Positions 55,629 to 64,000 of a stretch of DNA of 64,000 nt are shown here, piece by piece. Source of the stretch: Acidobacteriota bacterium (GTDB taxonomy: Bacteria > Acidobacteriota > Blastocatellia > RBC074); the NCBI GenBank assembly GCA_016710075.1, contig JADJLO010000025.1, positions 1 to 64,000 of the forward strand, read 5' to 3'. The position numbers were made by a program, and so were the translations under genes. Under the pieces are notes generated by a model that was not told the origin of the DNA, did no database searches, and saw only the letters and a list, made by a program, of their open reading frames with translations. Positions within the stretch are counted from its first letter, which is position 1, and the number at the start of each line of letters is the position of its first letter.

Positions 55629-57053
55629 ATGAAAAGAATTCATTTGATTCTCTGCTGCCTGTTCATGATAGCCGCTGCAGCGACAACTTTTGCTCAGGGC
55701 TCAGGCGAAACACTGATCAGCAATGCAACGATTCTGACCGCATCCCACGGTAAGATCGAGAACGGCTCAATTCTCATCCGCGGAGGCAAGATTGTTGCTG
55801 TCGGTAAAGCCGCTGAAGTAAAAGCCGGTCCCGGCGCAAAGGTGATCGATGCCACGGGCATGTTTGTCACTCCGGGCTTTGTGGATTCCCATTCTCACAC
55901 AGCGCTGGATTCGGTCAACGAGGGATCGCTCTCAGTCACGGCCATGGTCAGAATGACGGATGTCGTCGATGACACCGACATCAATATCTATCGCCAGCTT
56001 GCGGGCGGTATGACGACAATTCATCCTCTTCATGGTAGCGCCAACAGCATCGGCGGCCAGAATGTCGTGCTCAAGCTGAAATGGGGCAGGTCTGCTGAGG
56101 AACTGATCCTGGCCGACGCGCCGCGAACCATAAAATTCGCCCTCGGCGAGAATCCAAAACGATCGAACTTCAATGCACCGGGCGCCCAGCGACGCTTCCC
56201 CGCCACCCGAATGGGCGTCGAAGAGACCATCCGCGAAGCTTTCACCCAGGGTCGGGAATACATTCAAAAATGGGATGCCTATGAAGCCGCGAAGAAGCTC
56301 GGAGATAATCCGATGCCTCCGAAAAAGGATCTTAAACTCGAAGCCATTGCCGATGTGCTCAAAGGCAAGATGGATATCCATTCACACTGCTATCGCGCTG
56401 ACGAGATACTCATGCTCATGAGGCTCTGCGAAGAGTTCGGAATCAGAGTTCACACACTTCAGCACGTTCTTGAAGGCTATAAAGTCGCTCCCGAGATTGC
56501 AAAGCATGGCGCCAGCGCTTCGATTCTGCCGGACTGGTGGGGCTACAAGATGGAAGCCTATGACGCAATTCCATTCAATGCCGCCGTCATGACCCGCCAC
56601 GGTGTCGTCGTCTCCATCCACTCTGACAGCAACGAGCATGCCCGACGTTTTTATCAGGAAGCCGGAAAGATGATGAAATATGGCGACCTGACTGAAGAGG
56701 AGGCCCTGCGCCTCATCACTCTCAATCCCGCAATTCAGCTCCGTCTGGACAAGCGCATCGGCAGTATCGATGTCGGCAAGGACGCCGATCTTGTGCTCTT
56801 CAATGGTCATCCTTTCAGCGTTTACTCGCGTCCGGAAGTGACCATGATCGAAGGAGAAGTCTTTTTCGACCGCAAGAAGGACCTCGAAATGCGTGACAAG
56901 ATCGCCAAAGAGAAGAAGGAGCTGATAGAGCGCGAGAAGAAACTGCCCGGCGCGGTTCAGCCGACTCAGCCCGCTCAGATGATTATCCCGACTCTCACCG
57001 AAGACGATCTCGATGGCCACTTCCACGATGGAAAGGCTATTCGAAAACCATAA
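55629..57053 (+). CDS. Secreted amidohydrolase (imidazolonepropionase-like) with intact HxH
   Basis: Second of the trio, 474 residues from the ATG at 55629, six bases after AGGAG. The signal peptide is MKRIHLILCCLFMIAAAATTFAQ. The metal motif PGFVDSHSH (His88, His90) is intact, with later candidate ligands in MDIHSHCYRADEI, RVHTLQHVLEGYK and VVVSIHSDSNEHARRF. ALRLITLNPAIQLRLDKRIGSIDVGKDADLVLFNGHPFS is the typical C-terminus. A charged Lys/Glu helix follows (EMRDKIAKEKKELIEREKK). This is the likely catalytic member; the substrate is unknown. Confidence 0.92.
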   Translation: MKRIHLILCCLFMIAAAATTFAQGSGETLISNATILTASHGKIENGSILIRGGKIVAVGKAAEVKAGPGAKVIDATGMFVTPGFVDSHSHTALDSVNEGSLSVTAMVRMTDVVDDTDINIYRQLAGGMTTIHPLHGSANSIGGQNVVLKLKWGRSAEELILADAPRTIKFALGENPKRSNFNAPGAQRRFPATRMGVEETIREAFTQGREYIQKWDAYEAAKKLGDNPMPPKKDLKLEAIADVLKGKMDIHSHCYRADEILMLMRLCEEFGIRVHTLQHVLEGYKVAPEIAKHGASASILPDWWGYKMEAYDAIPFNAAVMTRHGVVVSIHSDSNEHARRFYQEAGKMMKYGDLTEEEALRLITLNPAIQLRLDKRIGSIDVGKDADLVLFNGHPFSVYSRPEVTMIEGEVFFDRKKDLEMRDKIAKEKKELIEREKKLPGAVQPTQPAQMIIPTLTEDDLDGHFHDGKAIRKP

Positions 57054-57104
57054 ATCGGGTCAGATGCAACAAGTCTGGAGTACAACAAATTGAGAGCTGA
57101 ATCC

Positions 57105-58415
57105 ATGAAATTATTCAAAACATGTTTAAATCATAGCCTGTTGGTCATCGTCTTTTTGTTAGCGGGAATTCCGGTGCTGGCTCAAGGGTCATTTGCCATT
57201 CGCAACGCCAGGATCATTACCGTGACGAATGGAACGATCGAGCGAGGCACAATTGTCATCAAGGACGGCAAGATCACCGCCGTTGGAACCTCAGCAGCAG
57301 TCCCTAAAGATGCAAAGGTCATCGATGGATCGGGCCTTTCGGTCTATCCTGGAATGATCGATTCGAATACCGTTGTCGGTCTGACCGAGGTTAGCTCGGT
57401 ACCTGCAACTGTCGATACGACCGAGCTGGGCGATTTCAAAGCCAACATGAAGGCCTTGACCGCGGTGAATCCGAACAGCGATGTGATACCGGTCTCCAGA
57501 ATGAATGGCGTGACCACCGTTCTGACCTGCCCGCGTGGCGGCATCATTGCCGGTCAGTGCGCGCTGATCAACCTTGATGGATGGACACCCGAACAAATGA
57601 AGCTGCTGGCTCCCGCCGGCATGCATTTCACATATCCGGTCATGGGTTTTGGGGGCCGCGGCGGCGGTTTCGGGGGTGGCTTTGCCCGCGGGCCGAACGA
57701 CCAGGCCCGCCAGCAGCGGGATCGCCAGGTCGAAAGCTTGAAAAACACGATCGAGGACGCTATCGCATACATGAAAGCCAGAGAGGCGGCAGCGGCGGAC
57801 AAAAGCATTCCAGCGCGAGCAATCGATCTTGGGCTCGATGCATTGATTCCGGTGATCAAAGGTCAGGTTCCGGTAATCATGTCGGCAAATGGTGAACGCG
57901 AGATCAAAGCGGCTGTCGAGTTTGCCGAGAAATATAAACTCAAACTCATCATCAACGGCGGCGATGAAGCGACAAAGGTTGCCAAACTGCTCAAGGAGAA
58001 AAACATCCCTGTCATCCTCGGCTCCACTCTCGACCTTCCAAATGCCGAGGACGAAGCCTACGACATTGCTTTTTCACGTGCATCCGAGCTTCAAAAAGCT
58101 GGAGTCAGATTCGCCTTTTCAACCGGCGATGCGGCTTATGTACGTCTTCTGCCCTACCACGCCGGCATGGCCGCCGCTTTCGGTCTGCCAAAAGAAGAGG
58201 CTCTCAAGGGAGTAACGATCTATCCGGCTCAGATACTCGGCGTCGACAAACTTGTCGGCAGCATCGAGGTCGGCAAGATCGCCAATCTGGTAGTCACCGA
58301 CGGGGATATCCTCGAACTTCGCACAAAGGTCAAAAATATGTTCATCTCCGGACGCCCGGTTGATCTTTCAAACAAACACACGAAACTGTACGAGAAGTTC
58401 AAGGACAGGCAGTAA
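57105..58415 (+). CDS. Secreted amidohydrolase-family protein lacking the HxH metal motif (third copy)
   Basis: Third of the trio, 436 residues from the ATG at 57105, with signal peptide (SLLVIVFLLAGIPVLAQ). It resembles the first more than the second: PGMIDSNTVVG (83-93) replaces PGFxDxHxH, and the C-terminus reads GVTIYPAQILGVDKLVGSIEVGKIANLVVTDGDIL. A glycine-rich stretch GFGGRGGGFGGGFARG lies near residue 183. Without the HxH ligands it is probably not a conventional metallohydrolase. A strong terminator follows 29 bases after the stop, closing the three-gene unit. Confidence 0.88.
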   Translation: MKLFKTCLNHSLLVIVFLLAGIPVLAQGSFAIRNARIITVTNGTIERGTIVIKDGKITAVGTSAAVPKDAKVIDGSGLSVYPGMIDSNTVVGLTEVSSVPATVDTTELGDFKANMKALTAVNPNSDVIPVSRMNGVTTVLTCPRGGIIAGQCALINLDGWTPEQMKLLAPAGMHFTYPVMGFGGRGGGFGGGFARGPNDQARQQRDRQVESLKNTIEDAIAYMKAREAAAADKSIPARAIDLGLDALIPVIKGQVPVIMSANGEREIKAAVEFAEKYKLKLIINGGDEATKVAKLLKEKNIPVILGSTLDLPNAEDEAYDIAFSRASELQKAGVRFAFSTGDAAYVRLLPYHAGMAAAFGLPKEEALKGVTIYPAQILGVDKLVGSIEVGKIANLVVTDGDILELRTKVKNMFISGRPVDLSNKHTKLYEKFKDRQ

Positions 58416-58443
58416 TCCTCACTTATCATCCTCATGAAAAAGG

Positions 58444-58490
58444 GAAACAGCCGAGGTAAATGAGCTTACTTCGTCTGTTTCTTTTTTTTT
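58444..58490 (+). terminator. Strong intrinsic terminator of the amidohydrolase operon
   Basis: GAAACAG-c-CGA-g-GTAA pairs with TTAC-t-TCG-t-CTGTTTC (58444-58459 with 58466-58481), closed by a six-base loop and followed by nine T residues (58482-58490). Confidence 0.92.
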
Positions 58491-58619
58491 CGATGAAATC
58501 GTAACCTCCCCCTTCCGGTTTCTCACCAACTGATCCGGTTTGCACTTGATCAACTCATATGAGATTTTTATAGCACTATAACGATATCTTATATTTTTTC
58601 TTTCAGGAGGTAAGGACTT

Positions 58620-59768
58620 ATGCCGATAGGTTTCGAGTTGACCGAAGAACAGATGCAGGTCAAACAGATGGTGCGTGAATTTGCAGAAGCTGAAATCAGG
58701 CCACACGTCATGGAATGGGACGAGTCACAGCATTTCCCGCGTGAATTATTCGGTAAAATGGGGGAGCTCGGCCTGACAGGGGTCATCTTCCCTGAACAGT
58801 TCGGCGGATCAGGAATGGGGTATATGGAATATTCCACGATCATCGAAGAACTCTCACGAGTTGACGGGTCGATCGGGCTTACAATTGCCGCGCATAATTC
58901 CCTGTGCACCAACCATATATTTCAGTACGGCAGCGAGGAGCAGAAAAAGCGATATGTGACCCCGCTGGCGAAGGGTGAGAAGCTTGGTTGCTGGGGTCTG
59001 ACCGAGCCCTCTTCCGGATCGGATGCATCGGGGATGAAGACGACGGCAATCCGGCGCGACGGTGGCTGGCTGCTCAATGGCGCCAAAAATTTCATCACTC
59101 ACGGAATTTCAGGAGACATCTGCGTCGTTCTGGCAATAACCAACCGCGAGATGCGCTCGCGAGGCATCAGCACCTTCATTGTGGAACGCGGCACAAAGGG
59201 CTTCATTGCCGGAAAGAAGGAGAACAAGCTTGGAGTACGGGCTTCAGAGACGGCATCGCTCATCTTCGAGGACTGCTGGATTCCGGAGGAGAATCTGCTC
59301 GGAGAAACTGGCCGCGGCTTCGTCAATTCAATGCAGATTCTTGACGGCGGAAGAATATCGATTGCGGCGCTTGCTCTCGGCATTGCCCAGGGGGCTTACG
59401 AGTCCGCACTGAAATACTCACAGGAACGCAGACAGTTCGGCCAGCCCATCTTCGATTTTCAGGGTATTCAATTCAAGCTTGCCGATATGGCCACGCAGAT
59501 CGATGCGGCCAGATTGCTGACTCAGAGAGCTGCGTGGCTCAAAGACAACAAACGCCAGACCACAAAAGAATCGGCCATGGCGAAGCTCTATGCATCCGAG
59601 ATCGCCGTCAAGGTTTGCGAGGATGCCATCCAGATTCACGGCGGCTATGGCTTCACCAAAGACTATCCGGCAGAGAAGTTCTGGCGTGACTCGAAGATCT
59701 GCACCATCGGCGAGGGCACCAGCGAAGTCCAGCGTCTGGTCATCGCTCGCCAGTTGATAGAAGCCTGA
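58620..59768 (+). CDS. Acyl-CoA dehydrogenase
   Basis: A flavoprotein of 382 residues that oxidises acyl-CoA to enoyl-CoA in beta-oxidation or branched-chain catabolism. A very strong SD (CAGGAGGTAAGG) precedes the ATG. Motifs are LTEPSSGSDASGMKTTA, FITHGISGDICVVLA, YSQERRQFGQPIFDFQGIQFKLADM and the C-terminal IHGGYGFTKDYPAEKFWRDSKI with catalytic Glu365 in IGEGTSEVQ. The call to short-chain or butyryl-type is plausible from length and motif but not certain. It is monocistronic between two terminator or convergent boundaries. Confidence 0.95.
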   Translation: MPIGFELTEEQMQVKQMVREFAEAEIRPHVMEWDESQHFPRELFGKMGELGLTGVIFPEQFGGSGMGYMEYSTIIEELSRVDGSIGLTIAAHNSLCTNHIFQYGSEEQKKRYVTPLAKGEKLGCWGLTEPSSGSDASGMKTTAIRRDGGWLLNGAKNFITHGISGDICVVLAITNREMRSRGISTFIVERGTKGFIAGKKENKLGVRASETASLIFEDCWIPEENLLGETGRGFVNSMQILDGGRISIAALALGIAQGAYESALKYSQERRQFGQPIFDFQGIQFKLADMATQIDAARLLTQRAAWLKDNKRQTTKESAMAKLYASEIAVKVCEDAIQIHGGYGFTKDYPAEKFWRDSKICTIGEGTSEVQRLVIARQLIEA

Positions 59769-59803
59769 AATTTGTGCTTAAAGTCTAAATAATTTGAACC
59801 CAG

Positions 59804-60904
59804 TCAGTTTTTGACACCGCGTCTGACGGCAGTCGGCAACTGCCCTTTTTCATTTCGAGCATAATAACCCTGGCGGGTTCGGGCGATCAGTTTTCTGTTG
59901 CCCCTGGGACTGACATTGACCTTGAGGCTTCGAAAAGTACCATCGCGTTTGTCGTTGGTCGGATAGTAGCTGACGACATACTGAGTGCGGAGTTCCTTGG
60001 CAATTTGAGCGGCAATCGCCGGCATTTCGCTGACATCCTTGGGGAAGAAAGCACGTCCACCGCTATCATCGGCGAGTCTGGTCAGGAGATCCTTGGCTTT
60101 TTTGGCCGGGGACTTTCCGAAATAGCTTTTATCGCTGTCTTCTTCGTCGATAAAGCCCACGAGATAAACCTGGACTTCGTCTTCCTTGAGGGCGTCCATG
60201 ACTTCCTTTTCTTTAACGGAGCTGTTCTTTTCAAGACCGTCGGTGATGACGATCAGGGCTTTACGGCGTCGTTTGCCCTTCTCCTGGGCATAATCGGCAG
60301 TGGCGATGATGGCATCGAGCAGCGAAGTGCCGCCGCTGGTGAAGAGTTCTCCAATTGCATCTTCGAGTTCGCGCCGGTCAGTGGTGAAGTCCTGGACCAG
60401 TTCGGGCTCGGCTTTGAACTGGGCCAGAAAAGCCTCGTCATCCTGCTTCATCTGTTTAACAAGATCGAGAGCCGAATCCGAAACTATCTGAAGCTTTGAC
60501 CTCATACTGCCTGAAGTATCGATTACCATGCCAAAACTGAGAGGGACTTCTTCCCTGCTGACGGCTTCAATGGTCTGCTGGATCTTGTCTTCAAAAACCG
60601 CGAAATCTTCCTTCTTCAGATCGAAGACTGGATTGTTGGTGATATCCACGACCGAGACATCGAGCAGCACCAGATCGGTATCCAGTTTGATGGTGCCTTC
60701 CTTATCGAGCTGCTGGTCATCGGCCTGAGCCCCCTGGCGCTGCGCGCCCTTTTTGTCTTTTGCGTCTTTGGGGTTCTGTTGTTCCTTTTTGGGCAGGGGT
60801 GGTTGCGGAGGATCCTGGGCACCCGAAGATACCCGTGGAACAAGTAGCGCAAGCATGATTAACACGCCAATCATCGCCGAATAGATTTTTTTTGATTGAT
60901 ACAT
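59804..60904 (-). CDS. Secreted VWFA-related protein (acidobacterial TIGR03436-like)
   Basis: A 366-residue secreted or anchored protein: signal peptide (IYSAMIGVLIMLALLVPRVSSGA), a Lys/Pro/Gln-rich linker, then LDTDLVLLDVSVVDITNNPVFDLKKEDFAVFEDKIQQTIE, the hallmark entry of the VWFA-related Acidobacterial domain. The MIDAS motif is DTSGSMRS (Asp129, Ser131, Ser133). GGTSLLDAIIATADYAQEKGKRRRKALIVITDGLEKNSS and the C-terminal RTQYVVSYYPTNDKRDGTFRSLKVNV complete it. The family is multiplied in Acidobacteriota and its function is not known. It is a good taxonomic hint. Confidence 0.93.
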   Translation of the reverse strand: MYQSKKIYSAMIGVLIMLALLVPRVSSGAQDPPQPPLPKKEQQNPKDAKDKKGAQRQGAQADDQQLDKEGTIKLDTDLVLLDVSVVDITNNPVFDLKKEDFAVFEDKIQQTIEAVSREEVPLSFGMVIDTSGSMRSKLQIVSDSALDLVKQMKQDDEAFLAQFKAEPELVQDFTTDRRELEDAIGELFTSGGTSLLDAIIATADYAQEKGKRRRKALIVITDGLEKNSSVKEKEVMDALKEDEVQVYLVGFIDEEDSDKSYFGKSPAKKAKDLLTRLADDSGGRAFFPKDVSEMPAIAAQIAKELRTQYVVSYYPTNDKRDGTFRSLKVNVSPRGNRKLIARTRQGYYARNEKGQLPTAVRRGVKN

Positions 60905-61069
60905 TTTTCCTCCACTTTTTCAGCCGCTGCAAAACAAGGGTGAAAGAATTATACAACTTAAATTGTATTTTGTGGGCTGCCGGCTTTATATCATTAAATT
61001 TATTGTTTAAATTCCCATTTCGAGGTCAACAACATTAATTGAATTTTAACTGAGATACGAGATTATGAG

Positions 61070-61840
61070 ATGAAGATAGCAACCTGGAACGTCAACTCAA
61101 TTTCGGTGCGTCTGGATCAAGTTCTGGAATGGATCAGCGGAAACCGGCCCGATGTGCTCTGCCTGCAGGAAATTAAATGCGTTGATGAAAAATTCCCCGC
61201 CAACCGTTTCCGAGAGATAGGATATGAGTCTGCAGTATTCGGTCAGCCGACCTACAACGGAGTCGCAATTCTATCCCACATGCCGATAAGTGATATTGAG
61301 CGTGGGTTTCCAGATGATCAAGAGGATGCGCACCGGCGGTTGATCGCGGCCACGATCAACACGGTCAGGGTGGTTAATGTCTATATCCCGAACGGATCGG
61401 AAGTCGGATCGGATAAATACCAATTCAAACTTGGATGGCTCGACCAATTGCGCAAATTCTTCGATCAGAAATGCGATGTCAATCAACCACTGGCATTGTG
61501 CGGTGATTTCAATATCGCACCGGAGGACAGGGATGTTCACGATCCGCAGCTTTGGGCCGGCAAGATTTTATGCAGCGAGGCTGAGAGAGAGGCTCTCGAA
61601 AAGATCCGCGAATGGGGCCTGATAGATGTTTTTCGCAAGCATCACGAAACCGGGGGCCAGTTTTCGTGGTGGGATTACCGTGCCGGAGGTTTCAGACGCA
61701 ACCACGGCTTGAGAATCGACCATCTCTGGACGACAAAAATTCTTGCCGGGAAATGCTCCAATTCCTGGATAGATAAAATCCCGCGCACGTTCGAGAAACC
61801 TTCAGACCATGCGCCGGTCGTAGCCGAATTCGAGATTTAA
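61070..61840 (+). CDS. xth: Exodeoxyribonuclease III (AP endonuclease)
   Basis: A Mg-dependent AP endonuclease and 3'-5' exonuclease of base-excision repair, 256 residues. The motifs are MKIATWNVNSISVRLDQVLEW, LQEIKC with catalytic Glu34, YIPNGSEVGSDKYQFKLGWL, CGDFNIAPEDRDVHDP, WDYRAGGFRRNHGLRIDHLW and PSDHAPVVAEF. No strong SD is seen; TGAGATACGAGATTATGAG precedes the ATG. The next gene starts nine bases later and may be co-transcribed. Confidence 0.96.
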   Translation: MKIATWNVNSISVRLDQVLEWISGNRPDVLCLQEIKCVDEKFPANRFREIGYESAVFGQPTYNGVAILSHMPISDIERGFPDDQEDAHRRLIAATINTVRVVNVYIPNGSEVGSDKYQFKLGWLDQLRKFFDQKCDVNQPLALCGDFNIAPEDRDVHDPQLWAGKILCSEAEREALEKIREWGLIDVFRKHHETGGQFSWWDYRAGGFRRNHGLRIDHLWTTKILAGKCSNSWIDKIPRTFEKPSDHAPVVAEFEI

Positions 61841-61849
61841 CTGCTGTCA

Positions 61850-63043
<1,194 letters not shown>

Positions 63044-63128
63044 GTCAGGTTGAAGCGTCATGATGGTTGGGTGAACAAGCTCAGCATCTGGCAGCTTCTG
63101 GCAGCATCTGCCGGCATTTCGATGATTG

Positions 63129-63539
63129 CTAATTGACCGAGACTCGCAGTTGGTAATGCGCCGTCGGATGAGCAACCACGTAGATGTAATAATCTCCGGT
63201 TGTTGGAACTTTACCGCTCCAACGCCGGCCATTGTCTGACCACTTTCCAAACGGCAATTGCCCGCCATTGTAAAAGCTGGGAGAGTCACTCACGGTAAAC
63301 TCCGCTCTATTATCATCCACGAGTTTCCAGGAGATTCGCGCCGTCAGTGTCCGGCCTTTGCGCACTCGTATCACGTAACTTTCATGTGCCTCACCGCCAA
63401 TAAAGCCTTTGGCAGTCGTTGAGTTGCGCAACCGCAGCTTGGGTGTGGTTTTTTCCTGTGCCCAAGTCATGTTTGCCGCTGACAATAAAGTTGCCAGAAC
63501 GATGAGGATGAGAGAAGCTCTTTTTCGTTTGATTCGCAA
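63129..63539 (-). CDS. Small secreted beta-rich protein (PPC-domain-like), unknown function
   Basis: A 136-residue protein with signal peptide (RASLILIVLATLLSAANMTWA) and one beta-sandwich-like domain: ESYVIRVRKGRTLTARISWKL, GRRWSGKVPTTGDYYIYVVAHPTAHYQLRVSVN. The last segment looks like the bacterial pre-peptidase C-terminal (PPC) fold. Start is TTG, nine bases after AAGAGG. It follows the DUF1553 gene on the same strand by 21 bases. Confidence 0.8.
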   Translation of the reverse strand: MRIKRKRASLILIVLATLLSAANMTWAQEKTTPKLRLRNSTTAKGFIGGEAHESYVIRVRKGRTLTARISWKLVDDNRAEFTVSDSPSFYNGGQLPFGKWSDNGRRWSGKVPTTGDYYIYVVAHPTAHYQLRVSVN

Positions 63540-63560
63540 GTTGTAATACCTCTTTTCGCA

Positions 63561-64000
63561 TCAATCCGAATAGATAAACTCATTCAGGTTGAGCAGAGCG
63601 TGACAGAAATCCCGCAAGGCCGAGAAATCGGGCTGTTTGTCGTTTCTTTTCAAATAGCCGGCTTTTTGAGTCTTGATAAACTCGAGAGCCCACTCAGACT
63701 CTTTTGCGCTCGGCGGCCGGTTTAAGGCGAGGTTGAAAGCCCGTGTGATTAAGCCCTTCTGATCATTGCCTGAATCTCGAATTACTCTTTCCGCGAAGAA
63801 TCCGGCCTGACCGAGGACGAAATCGTTATTCAACAAAGCTAGTGCCTGTGGAGATACGGTAGAAGTCGATCTCATTGGAGCGGGGACAGTTGTCGCAGGA
63901 CAATCGAAGACCTCGATCAGAGGGACGAGCACTGAGCGTTTGACGAAGATATAGACGCTTCGCCGCCAGACTGACGGCTCATCTTTGGCATCGAGCGGCC
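63561..64000 (-). CDS. DUF1553 (PSD1)-family protein, C-terminal part, 5' end outside the window
   Basis: The frame is open from the window edge to the stop at 63561, about 146 codons. It reads VWRRSVYIFVKRSVLVPLIEVFDCPATTVPAPMRSTSTVSPQALALLNNDFV and continues to HALLNLNEFIYSD, the characteristic end of DUF1553 proteins. Full-length members carry a signal, a planctomycete-type cytochrome c domain, DUF1549 and DUF1553, usually next to a DUF1501 gene, and are typical of Planctomycetota, Verrucomicrobiota and Acidobacteriota. Function is unknown; sulfatase-type or polysaccharide use is suspected. Confidence 0.9.
   Translation of the reverse strand, partial: PLDAKDEPSVWRRSVYIFVKRSVLVPLIEVFDCPATTVPAPMRSTSTVSPQALALLNNDFVLGQAGFFAERVIRDSGNDQKGLITRAFNLALNRPPSAKESEWALEFIKTQKAGYLKRNDKQPDFSALRDFCHALLNLNEFIYSD

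Noticed and set aside
60005..60499. Plus-strand open frame opposite the VWA protein (164 codons)
   Set aside because: Shadow of the MIDAS-containing domain; no independent support.

Overview
The window looks like a chromosomal segment of an Acidobacteriota bacterium, most plausibly of the Blastocatellia type. Three things point there. There is a large Oar-like TonB-dependent receptor with an N-terminal carboxypeptidase-regulatory-like domain. There is a VWFA-related secreted protein of the kind described mainly from Acidobacteria (TIGR03436-like), and a BNR-repeat protein ending in a 'Solibacter C-terminal domain' (TIGR03437-like). The window also carries many secreted hydrolases and a DUF1553/PSD1-type gene at its right edge. 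The placement is inference from domain content; there is no rRNA or marker tree in the window. No tRNA, rRNA, CRISPR array, phage or intact transposon was seen.

Layout. 1-6 kb: a truncated long-chain acyl-CoA synthetase faces a conserved translation operon, rplM-rpsI-rpsB-tsf-pyrH-frr. Its S2 protein carries an unusual RGG-rich tail. 6-10 kb: an atypical SDR and the TonB receptor, separated by a clear terminator. 10.5-19.5 kb: an alpha/beta hydrolase, then a sugar-metabolism run (DegT aminotransferase, CocE-type hydrolase, Gfo/Idh/MocA dehydrogenase, GH2 beta-mannosidase-like enzyme). 19.5-24.3 kb: a BNR beta-propeller protein and ispG. 24.4-31.1 kb: a minus-strand block reading tagaturonate epimerase (UxaE), SDR-type fructuronate reductase, LarA-like racemase, molybdopterin oxidoreductase, sterol-desaturase-like hydroxylase. 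31.3-34.7 kb: exported RidA, PQQ-repeat protein, M48 protease. 35-42 kb: a form-II CO-dehydrogenase-like coxS-coxL-coxM set and, after three unfamiliar envelope or cytoplasmic genes, coxG. 42.4-53.9 kb: AlaX, a sigma-54 activator, a DUF187-type hydrolase, glutaminyl cyclase, HIT protein, a degenerate M1 peptidase, DoxX, a DUF5117-type metalloprotease and a HAD hydrolase. 54-64 kb: three tandem amidohydrolases ending in a strong terminator, acyl-CoA dehydrogenase, the VWA protein, exonuclease III, a DUF5009/HGSNAT-like membrane protein, a small secreted protein and a partial DUF1553 gene.

Two patterns cut across the window. First, at least ten genes are broken by single-base indels whose repair gives a continuous family-like protein with the expected length. 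Most need removal of one extra base. This looks like consensus error in the assembly rather than ten real pseudogenes, so those genes are given as single repaired spans. Second, short tandem repeats recur in intergenic regions, often as inverted pairs: GTTYAAA heptamers at three sites, a CGCCAAGAA nonamer array at 42.2 kb, and a GC-rich REP/MITE-like palindrome at 53 kb.

The best candidates for something undescribed are the three-gene cassette at 38.8-41.6 kb, the UxaE/UxuB/LarA/MopB neighbourhood, the RGG tail on S2, and the hydrolase homologues that lack catalytic or metal-binding residues (M1 peptidase; two of three amidohydrolases).
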